Below, piece by piece: positions 53,667 to 62,875 of a stretch of DNA of 64,000 nt. The notes under the pieces were generated by a model. It searched no databases. It saw only the letters and a program-made list of their open reading frames with translations, and was not told where the DNA came from. A program made the position numbers and the translations under genes. This stretch comes from Lysinibacillus sp. SGAir0095 (GTDB taxonomy: Bacteria > Bacillota > Bacilli > Bacillales_A > Planococcaceae): contig NZ_CP028083.1 of NCBI RefSeq assembly GCF_005491425.1, positions 3,744,001 through 3,808,000 on the forward strand, given 5' to 3'. The number at the start of each line of letters is the position of its first letter. The first letter of the stretch is position 1.

Positions 53667-54609
53667 ATGCTCTCCCCCTAAACAACATTATCAAGAAGAT
53701 CGCACTGCCAATAACTGCCACGGTAACATTAACAGGTATTTCAAATGGATAAACAATTACTCGACCAATAATGTCACATATTAATAGGAAAACGACTCCC
53801 AATACAGCAGTATGTGGAATTGTTTTTCGCAAGTTATCTCCCATATATAGTGAAACAATGTTCGGTACGATTAACCCTAAAAATGGTATGACTCCCACTG
53901 TCAGTACAACGGTTGTCGCTATAATTGCCACAAGAATTAGTCCGATATTAAGAACAAACTTATAGCTCAATCCCAAGTTTTTTGCAAAATCCTCGCCCAT
54001 ACCAGCAACTGTAAATTTATTAGCATATAGATAGGCTAAAATAACAGCTGGTACACTTAGGTAAAGCAGTTCATATCGTCCGGCAATGATTAATGTAAAG
54101 CTTCCCATTAGCCACGCGCTAATATTTTGAAGTAAATCTGCTTCGTACGCAAAAAAAGTCGTAATGGAGGATAAAATGTTTCCATACATTATCCCGATTA
54201 ACGGTACGAAAATAACATCTTTAAATTTGATACGATCTAGAATCTGCATGAAAACCAAAGTTCCAATTAATGCAAACGCAAAACTAAAAATAACTTGCTG
54301 TGTATACGTTACATTTGTAAAGAACAACATCGAAATGAGAATCCCTAACTTTGCAGCATCTAAAGTTCCTGCTGTTGTTGGGGAAACAAATTTATTTCGA
54401 CTTAAGCTTTGCATGATTAAGCCCGCAATACTCATCCCTACACCCGCTAGAATAATCGCAATTAGGCGCGGTACACGACTGATTAAGAAAATTTGCAATT
54501 CTCTTGAATTCCAATCAAGTAAATCACTTGGTTTTATATCTATCGCGCCAATAAAGAGCGAAATAAACGATAGGATGATCGCTGCGATAATTAACATCCA
54601 CAGTCTCAT
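53653..54609 (-). CDS. yclN: Siderophore ABC transporter permease, YclN-like
   Basis: The FecCD-family permease has segments SRVPRLIAIILAGVGMSIAG, NKFVSPTTAGTLDAAKLGI and TVGVIPFLGLIVPNIVSLY. ATG 54609 lies 6 nt after GGGGA and gives 318 residues; the earlier start at 54663 would fall inside the Fur box. Order yclN-yclO-yclP-yclQ equals the B. subtilis petrobactin importer. Confidence 0.92.
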   Translation of the reverse strand: MRLWMLIIAAIILSFISLFIGAIDIKPSDLLDWNSRELQIFLISRVPRLIAIILAGVGMSIAGLIMQSLSRNKFVSPTTAGTLDAAKLGILISMLFFTNVTYTQQVIFSFAFALIGTLVFMQILDRIKFKDVIFVPLIGIMYGNILSSITTFFAYEADLLQNISAWLMGSFTLIIAGRYELLYLSVPAVILAYLYANKFTVAGMGEDFAKNLGLSYKFVLNIGLILVAIIATTVVLTVGVIPFLGLIVPNIVSLYMGDNLRKTIPHTAVLGVVFLLICDIIGRVIVYPFEIPVNVTVAVIGSAIFLIMLFRGRAYAKK

Positions 54610-54647
54610 TTTAAATCCCCATATTCTATATATTCTCAAGTATGTAA

Positions 54648-54662
54648 TGAAAATGATTCTCA
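54648..54662. promoter_or_regulatory. Fur box before yclN
   Basis: TGAAAATGATTCTCA matches the 7-1-7 Fur consensus with one mismatch in each arm and lies 39 nt before the start, downstream of the promoter. A second, weaker run of Fur-like hexamers (AATGAG AATGAG AATCGC) lies at 54716-54733, upstream of the -35 box. Confidence 0.85.
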
Positions 54663-54680
54663 ACCTCGAGTACGTCTCTA

Positions 54681-54709
54681 ATTATAAGGACTTAATTTTC
54701 AAAAATCAA
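54681..54709 (-). promoter_or_regulatory. Sigma-A promoter of yclN-yclO-yclP
   Basis: TTGATT (54704-54709) and TATAAT (54681-54686), 17 nt apart, lie between the two Fur-like sites. Confidence 0.8.
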
Positions 54710-54766
54710 GGTCAAATGAGAATGAGAATCGCTGAAAATCCATTTTAATGGCAATCTTTTGACAAA

Positions 54767-54803
54767 AGAAAAACTCGACTCGAAATGAATCAAGCCAAGT
54801 TTT
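54767..54803 (-). terminator. Terminator of the DUF6612-type lipoprotein gene
   Basis: AAACTTGGCTTG pairs with CGAGTCGAGTTT (G-U pairs included), followed by TTCTTTT on the minus strand. Confidence 0.75.
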
Positions 54804-54806
54804 TCA

Positions 54807-55664
54807 TTAATATTCAATTTCAATTGCTGTGTCAATTACTTCTTGAGGAATGGATATTTCATCTACTCCATTGAAGTTATTAAAGGTAATAGCCGTATTA
54901 GAAACCGTATTTATAGTATTTCCTTCAATGCTCATATTGAAGGAAACATTTGTCACCATTTCATTAATATCAAATGTTTCTTTATCAATCATTATTTCAT
55001 AGTCTACTTTCTCAAACTTTGTATCTTGAAGAATCTGCTGTGCCTCTTCTGTAACACCCAGCATTTCATTCAGATTTAATTGCTCCAGCAAGTATTCGTT
55101 AAATTTTTCGCTGGAAGTATCCAATGTTAGAACAAATGCTGAATCAGTTTGTTCAAATTTAAAGTCACTTATAAATTCTTTCATTTTTCCAAGCTGCTCT
55201 GCTGTATTCACTTGACTAGCAGTTTGTCCGATTATAGCCTCAAAATCCTCAGAAGGCAGCTTGGTCCATTGATTTTGCAGCGAATCTTGCATATATGTTC
55301 CTTCCTTGGTCATATACATTTTCATATCAATCATAGCTTCTTCTTCAGCTTCAGGCTCTCCCATACCCATAGTACCTTCCATATATATTGAAAGTGGTTC
55401 TGTCATCATATCCATTGTCATATCACTTTTGGATTTAATCTCTATAGCTTCTTCACCACTACCATAAGAGGTTACTTGATCCATCTTTACAATTGCCGTT
55501 ACGCTCTTCAACTCATTTTGACGGTCTAGTGCTTTTTGATATACCTCTTCAAGCGAAAGCTCACTATTATTTTTAGAACCTGTTTGTGGCTCAGCAGATT
55601 TATTGCATGCTGCCAATACCATAACTGCTAAACTTACCAGTACAAACATTTTTAACTTTTTCAT
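54807..55664 (-). CDS. Surface lipoprotein, DUF6612/LolA-like
   Basis: A lipoprotein signal (VLAAC, Cys20) is followed by a repeated beta-strand pattern rich in Met (MTMDMMTEPLSIYMEGTMGM, MIDMKMYMTKEGTYMQD), typical of DUF6612 lipoproteins of Bacillales. The ATG at 55664 (AAGGAGAGG, 9 nt) gives 285 residues; two earlier starts lie too close to or before that site. Function unknown. The methionine richness (clusters at 78-105) is unusual and might bind metals, but it may be incidental. Confidence 0.8.
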   Translation of the reverse strand: MKKLKMFVLVSLAVMVLAACNKSAEPQTGSKNNSELSLEEVYQKALDRQNELKSVTAIVKMDQVTSYGSGEEAIEIKSKSDMTMDMMTEPLSIYMEGTMGMGEPEAEEEAMIDMKMYMTKEGTYMQDSLQNQWTKLPSEDFEAIIGQTASQVNTAEQLGKMKEFISDFKFEQTDSAFVLTLDTSSEKFNEYLLEQLNLNEMLGVTEEAQQILQDTKFEKVDYEIMIDKETFDINEMVTNVSFNMSIEGNTINTVSNTAITFNNFNGVDEISIPQEVIDTAIEIEY

Positions 55665-55746
55665 ACTTTCCATCCTCTCCTTAATAAGGTACATATAATA
55701 TAACGAATCAGAATTGGAAAAGATGTCAAATTTTTCTAAATAAATG

Positions 55747-55776
55747 AAAAAAAAGTGTGAAATGAATCACACTTCT
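55747..55776 (-). terminator. Terminator of the peptide transporter gene
   Basis: AAGTGTGA pairs with TCACACTT, then T8 on the minus strand. Confidence 0.9.
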
Positions 55777-55781
55777 TTATA

Positions 55782-57269
55782 TTAATTTACTCCGCGCATC
55801 GCTTTCGAAATAATTGGCGTTAATACTAATAGAAGAATACCTAACACAATAGAGATTCCACCAAGCGTTCCGAAGTAAGTAATTTCTGTTACAGCTTCAT
55901 AAATTCTAACTAACTGAGCGTTTATTGCTTGTGCTGCAGCACTCGTTAAGAACCATAAAGACATTGTTTGCGCTGCGAATGCAGCTGGCGCAAGTTTTGT
56001 TGTCGCCGATAAACCAACAGGTGATAATAATAGTTCCCCTACTACAACTAAGAAGAATGAAAGTACTAACCACCATGGGCTAACAAGCTCCGTACCGCCA
56101 GACATTGTCGCTGGGATAATCATTACTAAGAAAGATGCCCCCGCAAAGAATAATGAAATGGCAAATTTCTTAGGTGTTGATGGTTGACGACTTCCAAGTT
56201 TTAACCATAACCATGCAAAGATTGGTGCAAATACAATAATGAATAACGGATTCAAAGATTGGAACCAAGATACCGGAATTTCAAAGCTTCCGATCGTTAA
56301 ATCTGTACGTGTATCCGCATATGTTGCTAAAATTGTAGCCCCTTGTTCTTGAATCGCCCAGAACATAACCGCAGCTATGAATAATGGTATATAAGCTAAA
56401 ACACGAGACTTCTCATCCTTCGTTGTTTTAGGACTACGATACATGACAATAAAGAAGATTGTCGGTATTAAAACACCCAGTGTCGTAATAATTAAACTGA
56501 AGATTGCCATTGTTAAATTTCCAGTAGCGTATAAAATTACGCCAATAACTAAAATAGCAATAATACCTACGACTATATTACGAATCGTTTTCTTTTTCTC
56601 TTCTCCCTTAAGTGGGTTAGGAACTTCAGTACCCGCTAAACCTAAAAATCTCTTTTGAGTTACATAAAAAACAACTAATCCAATAAACATACCAACAGCA
56701 GCGATGGCAAAACCTAAATGGAAGTTATATCTTTCACCAACCCAACCAATAATTAGTGGCGAAATAAATGCACCCATGTTAATCCCCATGTAGAAGATAC
56801 TAAAACCAGAGTCACGACGATTATCGCCTTCTGCATACATATCCCCAACAATTGTTGAGACATTCGATTTTAATAGCCCTGTTCCGATGATAATAAAGGC
56901 CATCGAGATTAGTAAAGCTGTAAGTCCACCTGGTAACGCTAAGGCTATATGCCCAACCATGATGAGTATGCCACCAAAGAATACAGTCTTACGCGTACCC
57001 CAAATTCGGTCAGCAAACCAACCACCAATAATACCAGACATATAAATTAACGACCCATAAAGAGCCATAATTGAGTTTGCTGTTCCTCGATCTAATCCTA
57101 ATCCGCCTTCATGTAATTCATAGTACATATAAAGGATAAGGATGGCACGCATTCCATAATAAGAGAATCGCTCCCAAAATTCTGTAAAGAATAATGTTAA
57201 TAATCCTTTAGGATGTCCAAAAAAACCTTTTTGAGGAACGGATTTGACTATTTCTTCTTTACTATACAT
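55782..57269 (-). CDS. dtpT: Proton-coupled di/tripeptide transporter (POT/PTR family), DtpT-like
   Basis: The 495-residue membrane protein has the PTR signature FFTEFWERFSYYGMRAIL near 28-45, the ExxER proton motif inside it, and GIYMGINMGAF-like FYMGINMGAFISPLIIG. Fourteen helices are expected. It imports small peptides. GAGGG lies 9 nt before the ATG. It is a single gene. Confidence 0.93.
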   Translation of the reverse strand: MYSKEEIVKSVPQKGFFGHPKGLLTLFFTEFWERFSYYGMRAILILYMYYELHEGGLGLDRGTANSIMALYGSLIYMSGIIGGWFADRIWGTRKTVFFGGILIMVGHIALALPGGLTALLISMAFIIIGTGLLKSNVSTIVGDMYAEGDNRRDSGFSIFYMGINMGAFISPLIIGWVGERYNFHLGFAIAAVGMFIGLVVFYVTQKRFLGLAGTEVPNPLKGEEKKKTIRNIVVGIIAILVIGVILYATGNLTMAIFSLIITTLGVLIPTIFFIVMYRSPKTTKDEKSRVLAYIPLFIAAVMFWAIQEQGATILATYADTRTDLTIGSFEIPVSWFQSLNPLFIIVFAPIFAWLWLKLGSRQPSTPKKFAISLFFAGASFLVMIIPATMSGGTELVSPWWLVLSFFLVVVGELLLSPVGLSATTKLAPAAFAAQTMSLWFLTSAAAQAINAQLVRIYEAVTEITYFGTLGGISIVLGILLLVLTPIISKAMRGVN

Positions 57270-57495
57270 AAAGATTTACCCTCTTCCGTTTTATTTTTCA
57301 TATTTTCCGACAATTTAGGATTTAAACCTTCAGTTGTCTAAAAACTGCATTTTATAACATTAAATCATATTGAAAGTTTTTTCAATATATTATAAAAAAG
57401 TTAGAAATTTCTCTTTCTTCTCTATTTTCATTATATTTTATAGATTTTAGGAAGAAAATGATATATTAGTATAACATCGGTAATTTGTACCAAAA

Positions 57496-57531
57496 ATAAA
57501 AAATAGGCAACGACATATATATCGTTACCTA
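57496..57531 (-). terminator. Terminator of hflX
   Basis: TAGG-T-AACGATATA pairs with TATGTCGTT-G-CCTA (one mismatch), followed by T6 on the minus strand. Confidence 0.85.
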
Positions 57532-57537
57532 CTCTGA

Positions 57538-58824
57538 TTATTTTATTACATACTGTTCATATTTTTTTAAATCAGCATTTTTCAGCTCGACAAGTAGCTT
57601 TGTTCCTTGCTCTTCATACTCAGTTTCTTTAACTTGTGCATTCGAATTGAGGTAGGACACGACATCCCCTCGATCAAACGGAATTAGCATTTCACATTCT
57701 ACGTAATCCGAAAATACATGCTGTCGAATTAATTCAACCAGATCATCTAGACCATCGCCTTCTTGTGCGGAAATCCAGATATTATCACCACTTACTAATG
57801 GATATTTCACATTTGCCAAATCAGATTTGTTATAGACATAAATCGTTGGAATTCCTTCCACATCTACTTCACTTAAAGTTTTGTTCGTAACATCCATCAT
57901 AAACGGATGTTGTTCATTGGAAACGTCAACGACATGGAGCAATAAGTCAGCATCTCTTGCTTCTTCTAATGTAGAACGGAAGGCTTTCACTAGATGATGT
58001 GGCAGCTTACTGACAAACCCAACCGTATCTGTCAGCAAGAAAGTCTTTTTATCAGGTAATTCAATATTTCGAACAGATGTATCTAATGTAGCGAATAGCA
58101 TGTCCTTCTCAAATACCTGTTTATTGTCCTCTTGTCCAATTTTCTTAAGAAGACGGTTCATTATTGTGGATTTTCCTGCATTGGTATAGCCGACGAGAGA
58201 AACAACTGGCACTTCATTTTTGCGGCGTTTCTTTCTCTGTGTTTCCCTAATACTTTTAACAACCTCCAGATCTTTACGGAGTTTGGCAATTTGGTCTTCA
58301 ATTTTTCGTCTATCTAATTCTAATTTAGTTTCCCCTGCACCTCGGTTTCTAAATCCTCCACCCGTGCCACCACCTTGACGGGATAGTGAAGCATGCAGAC
58401 CAACTAGCCGAGGTAGCATATACTGCAATTGAGCAAGTTCAACCTGCATTTGTGCTTCTCGCGTATTCGCCCGACGATCAAAAATGTCAAGTATCAGCAT
58501 CGTACGGTCAATTACTTTACACTCTAAATCATGCTCTAAATTCCGAATTTGCGAGGGAGATAGTTCATCATTAAAAATTACGAGATTAGCTTGCGCTTCA
58601 TCTACAAAATGCTTAATCTCCTCGATTTTACCTGTTCCTACGTAATGAGAAGGATTTACCCTTTCCAAATTTTGAGTCACACTTCCAATTACTTCTACAT
58701 CTAATGCTTCTGCTAAACTTTCTAATTCTTCCATTGAATAATTGAAGTTTCGATCGTTTTGTAAATTGACACCCACTAAAATTGCTTTTTCAATTATTGT
58801 TTCAATTTCTTGCAAATTTGTCAC
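57538..58824 (-). CDS. hflX: Ribosome-associated GTPase HflX
   Basis: The 428-residue protein has the HflX N-terminal domain (VNPSHYVGTGKIEEIKHFV, DRTMLILDIFDRRANTREA), the glycine-rich linker RQGGGTGGGFRNRGAGE, and a G domain with GYTNAGKST, DTVGFVSKLP and NKSD. It splits stalled 70S ribosomes, for example after heat stress. The start is GTG, 7 nt after GGGAGG. Confidence 0.95.
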   Translation of the reverse strand: MTNLQEIETIIEKAILVGVNLQNDRNFNYSMEELESLAEALDVEVIGSVTQNLERVNPSHYVGTGKIEEIKHFVDEAQANLVIFNDELSPSQIRNLEHDLECKVIDRTMLILDIFDRRANTREAQMQVELAQLQYMLPRLVGLHASLSRQGGGTGGGFRNRGAGETKLELDRRKIEDQIAKLRKDLEVVKSIRETQRKKRRKNEVPVVSLVGYTNAGKSTIMNRLLKKIGQEDNKQVFEKDMLFATLDTSVRNIELPDKKTFLLTDTVGFVSKLPHHLVKAFRSTLEEARDADLLLHVVDVSNEQHPFMMDVTNKTLSEVDVEGIPTIYVYNKSDLANVKYPLVSGDNIWISAQEGDGLDDLVELIRQHVFSDYVECEMLIPFDRGDVVSYLNSNAQVKETEYEEQGTKLLVELKNADLKKYEQYVIK

Positions 58825-59012
58825 TAAAATACCTCCCTAGTTAAAGCACTGCTTATTTTTCAATTTATTAATATTAAGCATTCAGCGGCATTACATATGG
58901 TTTTTATATTTACTTTTCGCTTTCAATCTAATCGTATCATATAGTATATGCGGAAAATATATTTTCAATTACGTTCTCATTTTAAATCTTATCTGTTCTT
59001 TTTCTATTTCTA

Positions 59013-59052
59013 CAAAAAAATGTCTCAAAAGTTATTTACAACTTTTGAGACA
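59013..59052 (-). terminator. Terminator of putP
   Basis: GTCTCAAAAGTT pairs perfectly with AACTTTTGAGAC, then ATTTTTTT on the minus strand. Confidence 0.93.
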
Positions 59053-59059
59053 CCTTGTT

Positions 59060-60550
59060 TTATTTTTTTCTTTCAGAGTTCAATAACTCTAATGTATCAT
59101 CAAACTCTTTTTCAATTTCCGCATTATGTTTATAAGTAATTAAACTTACGATAATTGTTAAGACCAGGTTAATGATGAAACCAGGTACAATTTCGTATAA
59201 CATGCCAGATAGCGCTTCGTTTTGTCCCCAAATATATGCAACAACTGCACCGGCAACCATCCCAACTAATGCCCCGATATTCGTAAGCTTTTTCCAATAT
59301 AGTGCAAGTAAGATAGTTGGTCCGAATGCTGCACCGAACCCTGCCCATGCAAATCCAACTAAATCAAGAATAGAACTGTCCGGATCCCAGCCCAGTATAG
59401 CTGCTACAACCGCTACAATAAGAACTGCGATACGTCCCGCCATTACATAATGCTTATCTGATGCTTCTTTTTTGAATAACGCTCTATACATATCCTCGAT
59501 TAAAGCAGAAGATGTTACGATTAATTGTGAAGAAATTGTACTCATAATTGCCGCTAAGATTGCAGCAAGCATAATTCCTGCAATGAATGGGTGGAATAAA
59601 ATTTGTCCCATGACAATAAAGACTGTTTCAGGGTCATCAATAGTGAGACCATTTTGCTGGAAGTAAGCTAATCCTACAAGTGCAGTTAAAGTTGCTCCTA
59701 TTAAGCTTAAAATCATCCAACCAATACCTATACGACGAGCTTGCTTTGTTTCTTTAACGGATTTAATCGCCATAAAACGTACGATAATATGAGGTTGTCC
59801 AAAATACCCAAGACCCCAGGCAACCGACGAAATGACACCTGCCGCTGTTGCAGTTGAAGCAAATAAGCTAAAATGCTCCGGATTAAATGCTGTGACAGAA
59901 TCGATTGTTTCGCCGATTCCACCTGTGAAGAAAATCCCGAAAATCGGAACTAGTATTAAAGCTAAGAACATGATTAACCCTTGTAAGAAGTCAGTATAAC
60001 TAACTGCTAAGAACCCACCGAACAAAGTATAACCTACAGTAACAGCACTTACGATTAATAGTCCAGTATGATAGTCAAATCCAAATGAGCTTTGGAAGAA
60101 CTTCCCTCCAGATACCATCCCTGATGATACATAGAATGTGAAGAAAACTAAGATAACAATACCTGCTGCAATACGAATTAATTTTGTATTATCACGAAGA
60201 CGGTTATCTAAAAAACTTGGAATAGTGATTGAGTCTTTTGAAATTTGTGTATATACGCGTAAACGCGGTGCAACAAAATACCAGTTTAACCAAGCACCTA
60301 CTGTTAAACCAATTGCAATCCATGCCTCTACCAAACCAGATGCATAAATTGCTCCAGGCAATCCCATGAGTAACCATCCGGACATATCCGCAGCACCTGC
60401 ACTTAATGCAGTTACCGCTGGACCTAAATCTCGTCCACCTAACATATAATCATTCAAATTTTTTGTTCTTCTATATGCAAACCAACCGATAATAACCATA
60501 GCCAGCATATAAATGATAATCGCTAACAATTGAAATGCGTGATCAGACAT
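59060..60550 (-). CDS. putP: Sodium/proline symporter PutP
   Basis: The 496-residue SSS-family transporter has [20 protein letters not shown] with the sodium-binding region, [18 protein letters not shown] and the family signature [20 protein letters not shown]-like [19 protein letters not shown]. About 13 helices are expected. It imports proline for osmoprotection or catabolism. GGGGGA precedes the ATG. No putA-type gene is adjacent, so osmoprotection is as likely as catabolism. Confidence 0.93.
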   Translation of the reverse strand: [496 protein letters not shown]

Positions 60551-60827
60551 TTCTAATCCCCCTTATGTAAAAATTATTATTATTAATGAAATAGTGTATT
60601 AATATAGTAAATAACAGCATTTTTCAGAATAACGCTACTTCATTGAATTTAATTTAACACATTTTCTTTATAAAGTATTTAATAATTTTGAAAAAAATAA
60701 AATATTTCTCTACCCTATTTTTCAATTTATTTACAATATTCATATAGTAATCGAGTGAGAATTTGACACTTCATTAATCAGCTATGTTAAACTAATGCCA
60801 ACAATTTATTAGAAAAGGCTGATATAC

Positions 60828-61997
60828 ATGGATTTCGATCAAATGAAGGAAGAATTTCTAAAACATATTAATAGTAAAGAGCTGATTAACGCAACGATTA
60901 GTCAACCTAGGCAGAAATCAAATGATTTGAAGCGAGTAAAGTTGAAACCTATAGAGCTTAAGGGTGTTTATCATATTCAAATTGAGTATCAATATGAGCG
61001 CATTTTAAAACACGAGAATATTTTACTCGAAAAGTTTTCTGATTCCTTCGATATATTATTACCACAATTTCGTCAAATACATGCACAATTTCAACATCAA
61101 AATATCCAAATTCAACTTTCTAAGAAAAACAAGGTTTTATGGAAAACTGAAAAGGTAAATGACAAGAAAGAAATCAATCTTTCACACAATCGCAAAAAAC
61201 AATATTTATTAGACGATTCAACTCCTTATCCGTTCTTAATACGTCTAGGCGTTCAAACCGAGGAGGGTAAAGTAAAAAAACAAAAGTATGATAAGTTCCG
61301 TCAAATCAATCGGTTTGTTGAATTCATACATGATTCACTTGAACACTTACCAAAAAATCGTCAAATTCGAATTCTCGATTTTGGTTCAGGCAAATCCTAT
61401 TTAACCTTTGCTCTTTACCACTATCTAAAGGTTGAAAAGGAATTGGATATTCGAGTTACTGGCCTCGATTTAAAGAAAGAAGTAATCGAGGAGTGTAACC
61501 AAATTGCTCGAGATTTAAATTATGATCAGCTTGAATTTTTGGTCGGCGATATTAATGATTATAATGATGAAAACTCAGTAGATATGATTGTAACTTTACA
61601 TGCTTGCGATGTAGCAACAGATATGGCATTAGCCCGTGCAGTTAAATGGGGCGCCAAAGTTATTTTAAGTGTTCCCTGTTGTCAGCATGAATTAAATCGT
61701 CAGCTTCACTCACCTGCTTTGGAGATAATGACACAGCATGGCTTAATAAGAGAACGTTTTGCTTCTTTAGCCACTGACTCCATTCGGGCCGAGCTGCTAA
61801 CACTTGTTGGATATGATACACAGGTTTTAGAATTTATCGATATTGAACATACACCAAAGAATATTTTAATACGTGCTTATTTTACTGGTAAAAAACCATC
61901 ATCTGAACAAATTGAAAGGTATCAAGCCTTTACTCACTTTTTATCTGCAAAGCCATTTTTAGAAAATGAATTGAGAGATATTTTGAAGAGTATTTAA
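60828..61997 (+). CDS. SAM-dependent methyltransferase (Methyltransf_32 / GSTCD-like)
   Basis: The 389-residue protein has a unique N-terminal ~170 residues and a class I methyltransferase domain: IRILDFGSGKSYLTFALYHY (SAM loop, about 184-203), VTGLDLKKEVIEECN, MIVTLHACDVATDMALARA and SVPCCQHELNRQ. This matches the Methyltransf_32 family, whose substrate is not firmly known in bacteria; the PCCQ motif hints at an RNA or protein target. Single gene with AAAAGG before the ATG. Confidence 0.87.
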   Translation: MDFDQMKEEFLKHINSKELINATISQPRQKSNDLKRVKLKPIELKGVYHIQIEYQYERILKHENILLEKFSDSFDILLPQFRQIHAQFQHQNIQIQLSKKNKVLWKTEKVNDKKEINLSHNRKKQYLLDDSTPYPFLIRLGVQTEEGKVKKQKYDKFRQINRFVEFIHDSLEHLPKNRQIRILDFGSGKSYLTFALYHYLKVEKELDIRVTGLDLKKEVIEECNQIARDLNYDQLEFLVGDINDYNDENSVDMIVTLHACDVATDMALARAVKWGAKVILSVPCCQHELNRQLHSPALEIMTQHGLIRERFASLATDSIRAELLTLVGYDTQVLEFIDIEHTPKNILIRAYFTGKKPSSEQIERYQAFTHFLSAKPFLENELRDILKSI

Positions 61998-62016
61998 ACA
62001 TAAAATAGAACAAAAG

Positions 62017-62069
62017 CGGCAAGTATATTAGATAAGCTATTCTTATTTTTAATACACTTGCCTTCTTTC
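62017..62069 (+). terminator. Hairpin after the methyltransferase gene
   Basis: GGCAAGT-A-TATTA pairs with TAATA-C-ACTTGCC over a long loop; the following tract is TTCTTTC. Moderate terminator. Confidence 0.62.
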
Positions 62070-62237
62070 AATCCAAATTTATACAGATTATACAATTAGG
62101 TACTAAAGTAATGTTACGGCAATGTAAATTTTATAAGTTTCAAGTCGAATTTTGTATAGATTTTATAAATATTTTGTTATGATGATTTAGGTTTAATTTA
62201 ACTTTTTAAATTCACACGTATACCAGGGGGCAATTCC

Positions 62238-62858
62238 ATGTTTAGTTCAAGAAAACCAGATCCATTTTTCTTATCGCTACATAAAATAGCAGAAAATATG
62301 AGAGAAGCTGTACATTACGCTAGAGATTTCAAAATTGAAACGATTGCTGATTTAAAAGAACTTAGCGTTAAAATGAAGAAATACGAAACAGATGGAGACC
62401 ATTTAATTCACGAGTTAATCGTGATGTTAAACAAATCTTTCATGACACCTATTGAGCGTGAAGACATTTTAGCTTTAGCTAATAAAATGGATGATGTATT
62501 AGATGGAGCAGAGCATTGTGTAGCGCACTTTGAAATGTTCTCATTTACGGAAATTGACGAATCCATGGTTAAATTCCTTGACTATATTACAAAAAGCGCA
62601 GATGAAATCGTTGCTGCAACTGACCTTTTGAATAAAAAAGATCTAATTGCAATGCGTAAACACATAATCCTTATTAAGGATTATGAACGTGAATGCGATG
62701 AAATTTCTCGTTCATCAACAAAACAGCTGTTCTTAAAAGAAAAGGATCCAATCCGTTTAATTAAAATGCGTGACATCTACGACCAATTAGAAGAGATTGC
62801 GGACTCATGTCAAGATGTAGCAAACACATTAGAAACAATTATTATGCGTAACGCGTAA
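62238..62858 (+). CDS. ykaA: PhoU-like DUF47 protein (YkaA-type), partner of Pit
   Basis: The 206-residue helical protein fits the TIGR00153/DUF47 family (KMKKYETDGDHLIHELIVML, LANKMDDVLDGAEHCVAHFE, DIYDQLEEIADSCQDVANTL). Acidic clusters suggest metal binding, as in PhoU. It is encoded 17 nt before pit, as in B. subtilis ykaA-pit, and probably controls phosphate transport by Pit. GGGGG lies before the ATG. Confidence 0.92.
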   Translation: MFSSRKPDPFFLSLHKIAENMREAVHYARDFKIETIADLKELSVKMKKYETDGDHLIHELIVMLNKSFMTPIEREDILALANKMDDVLDGAEHCVAHFEMFSFTEIDESMVKFLDYITKSADEIVAATDLLNKKDLIAMRKHIILIKDYERECDEISRSSTKQLFLKEKDPIRLIKMRDIYDQLEEIADSCQDVANTLETIIMRNA

Positions 62859-62875
62859 GAGTCAGGAGTTTTAAA

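Noticed and set aside
54164-54748. 194-codon plus-strand frame opposite yclN
   Set aside because: It is antisense to the clearly coding permease gene and overlaps its promoter and Fur sites.
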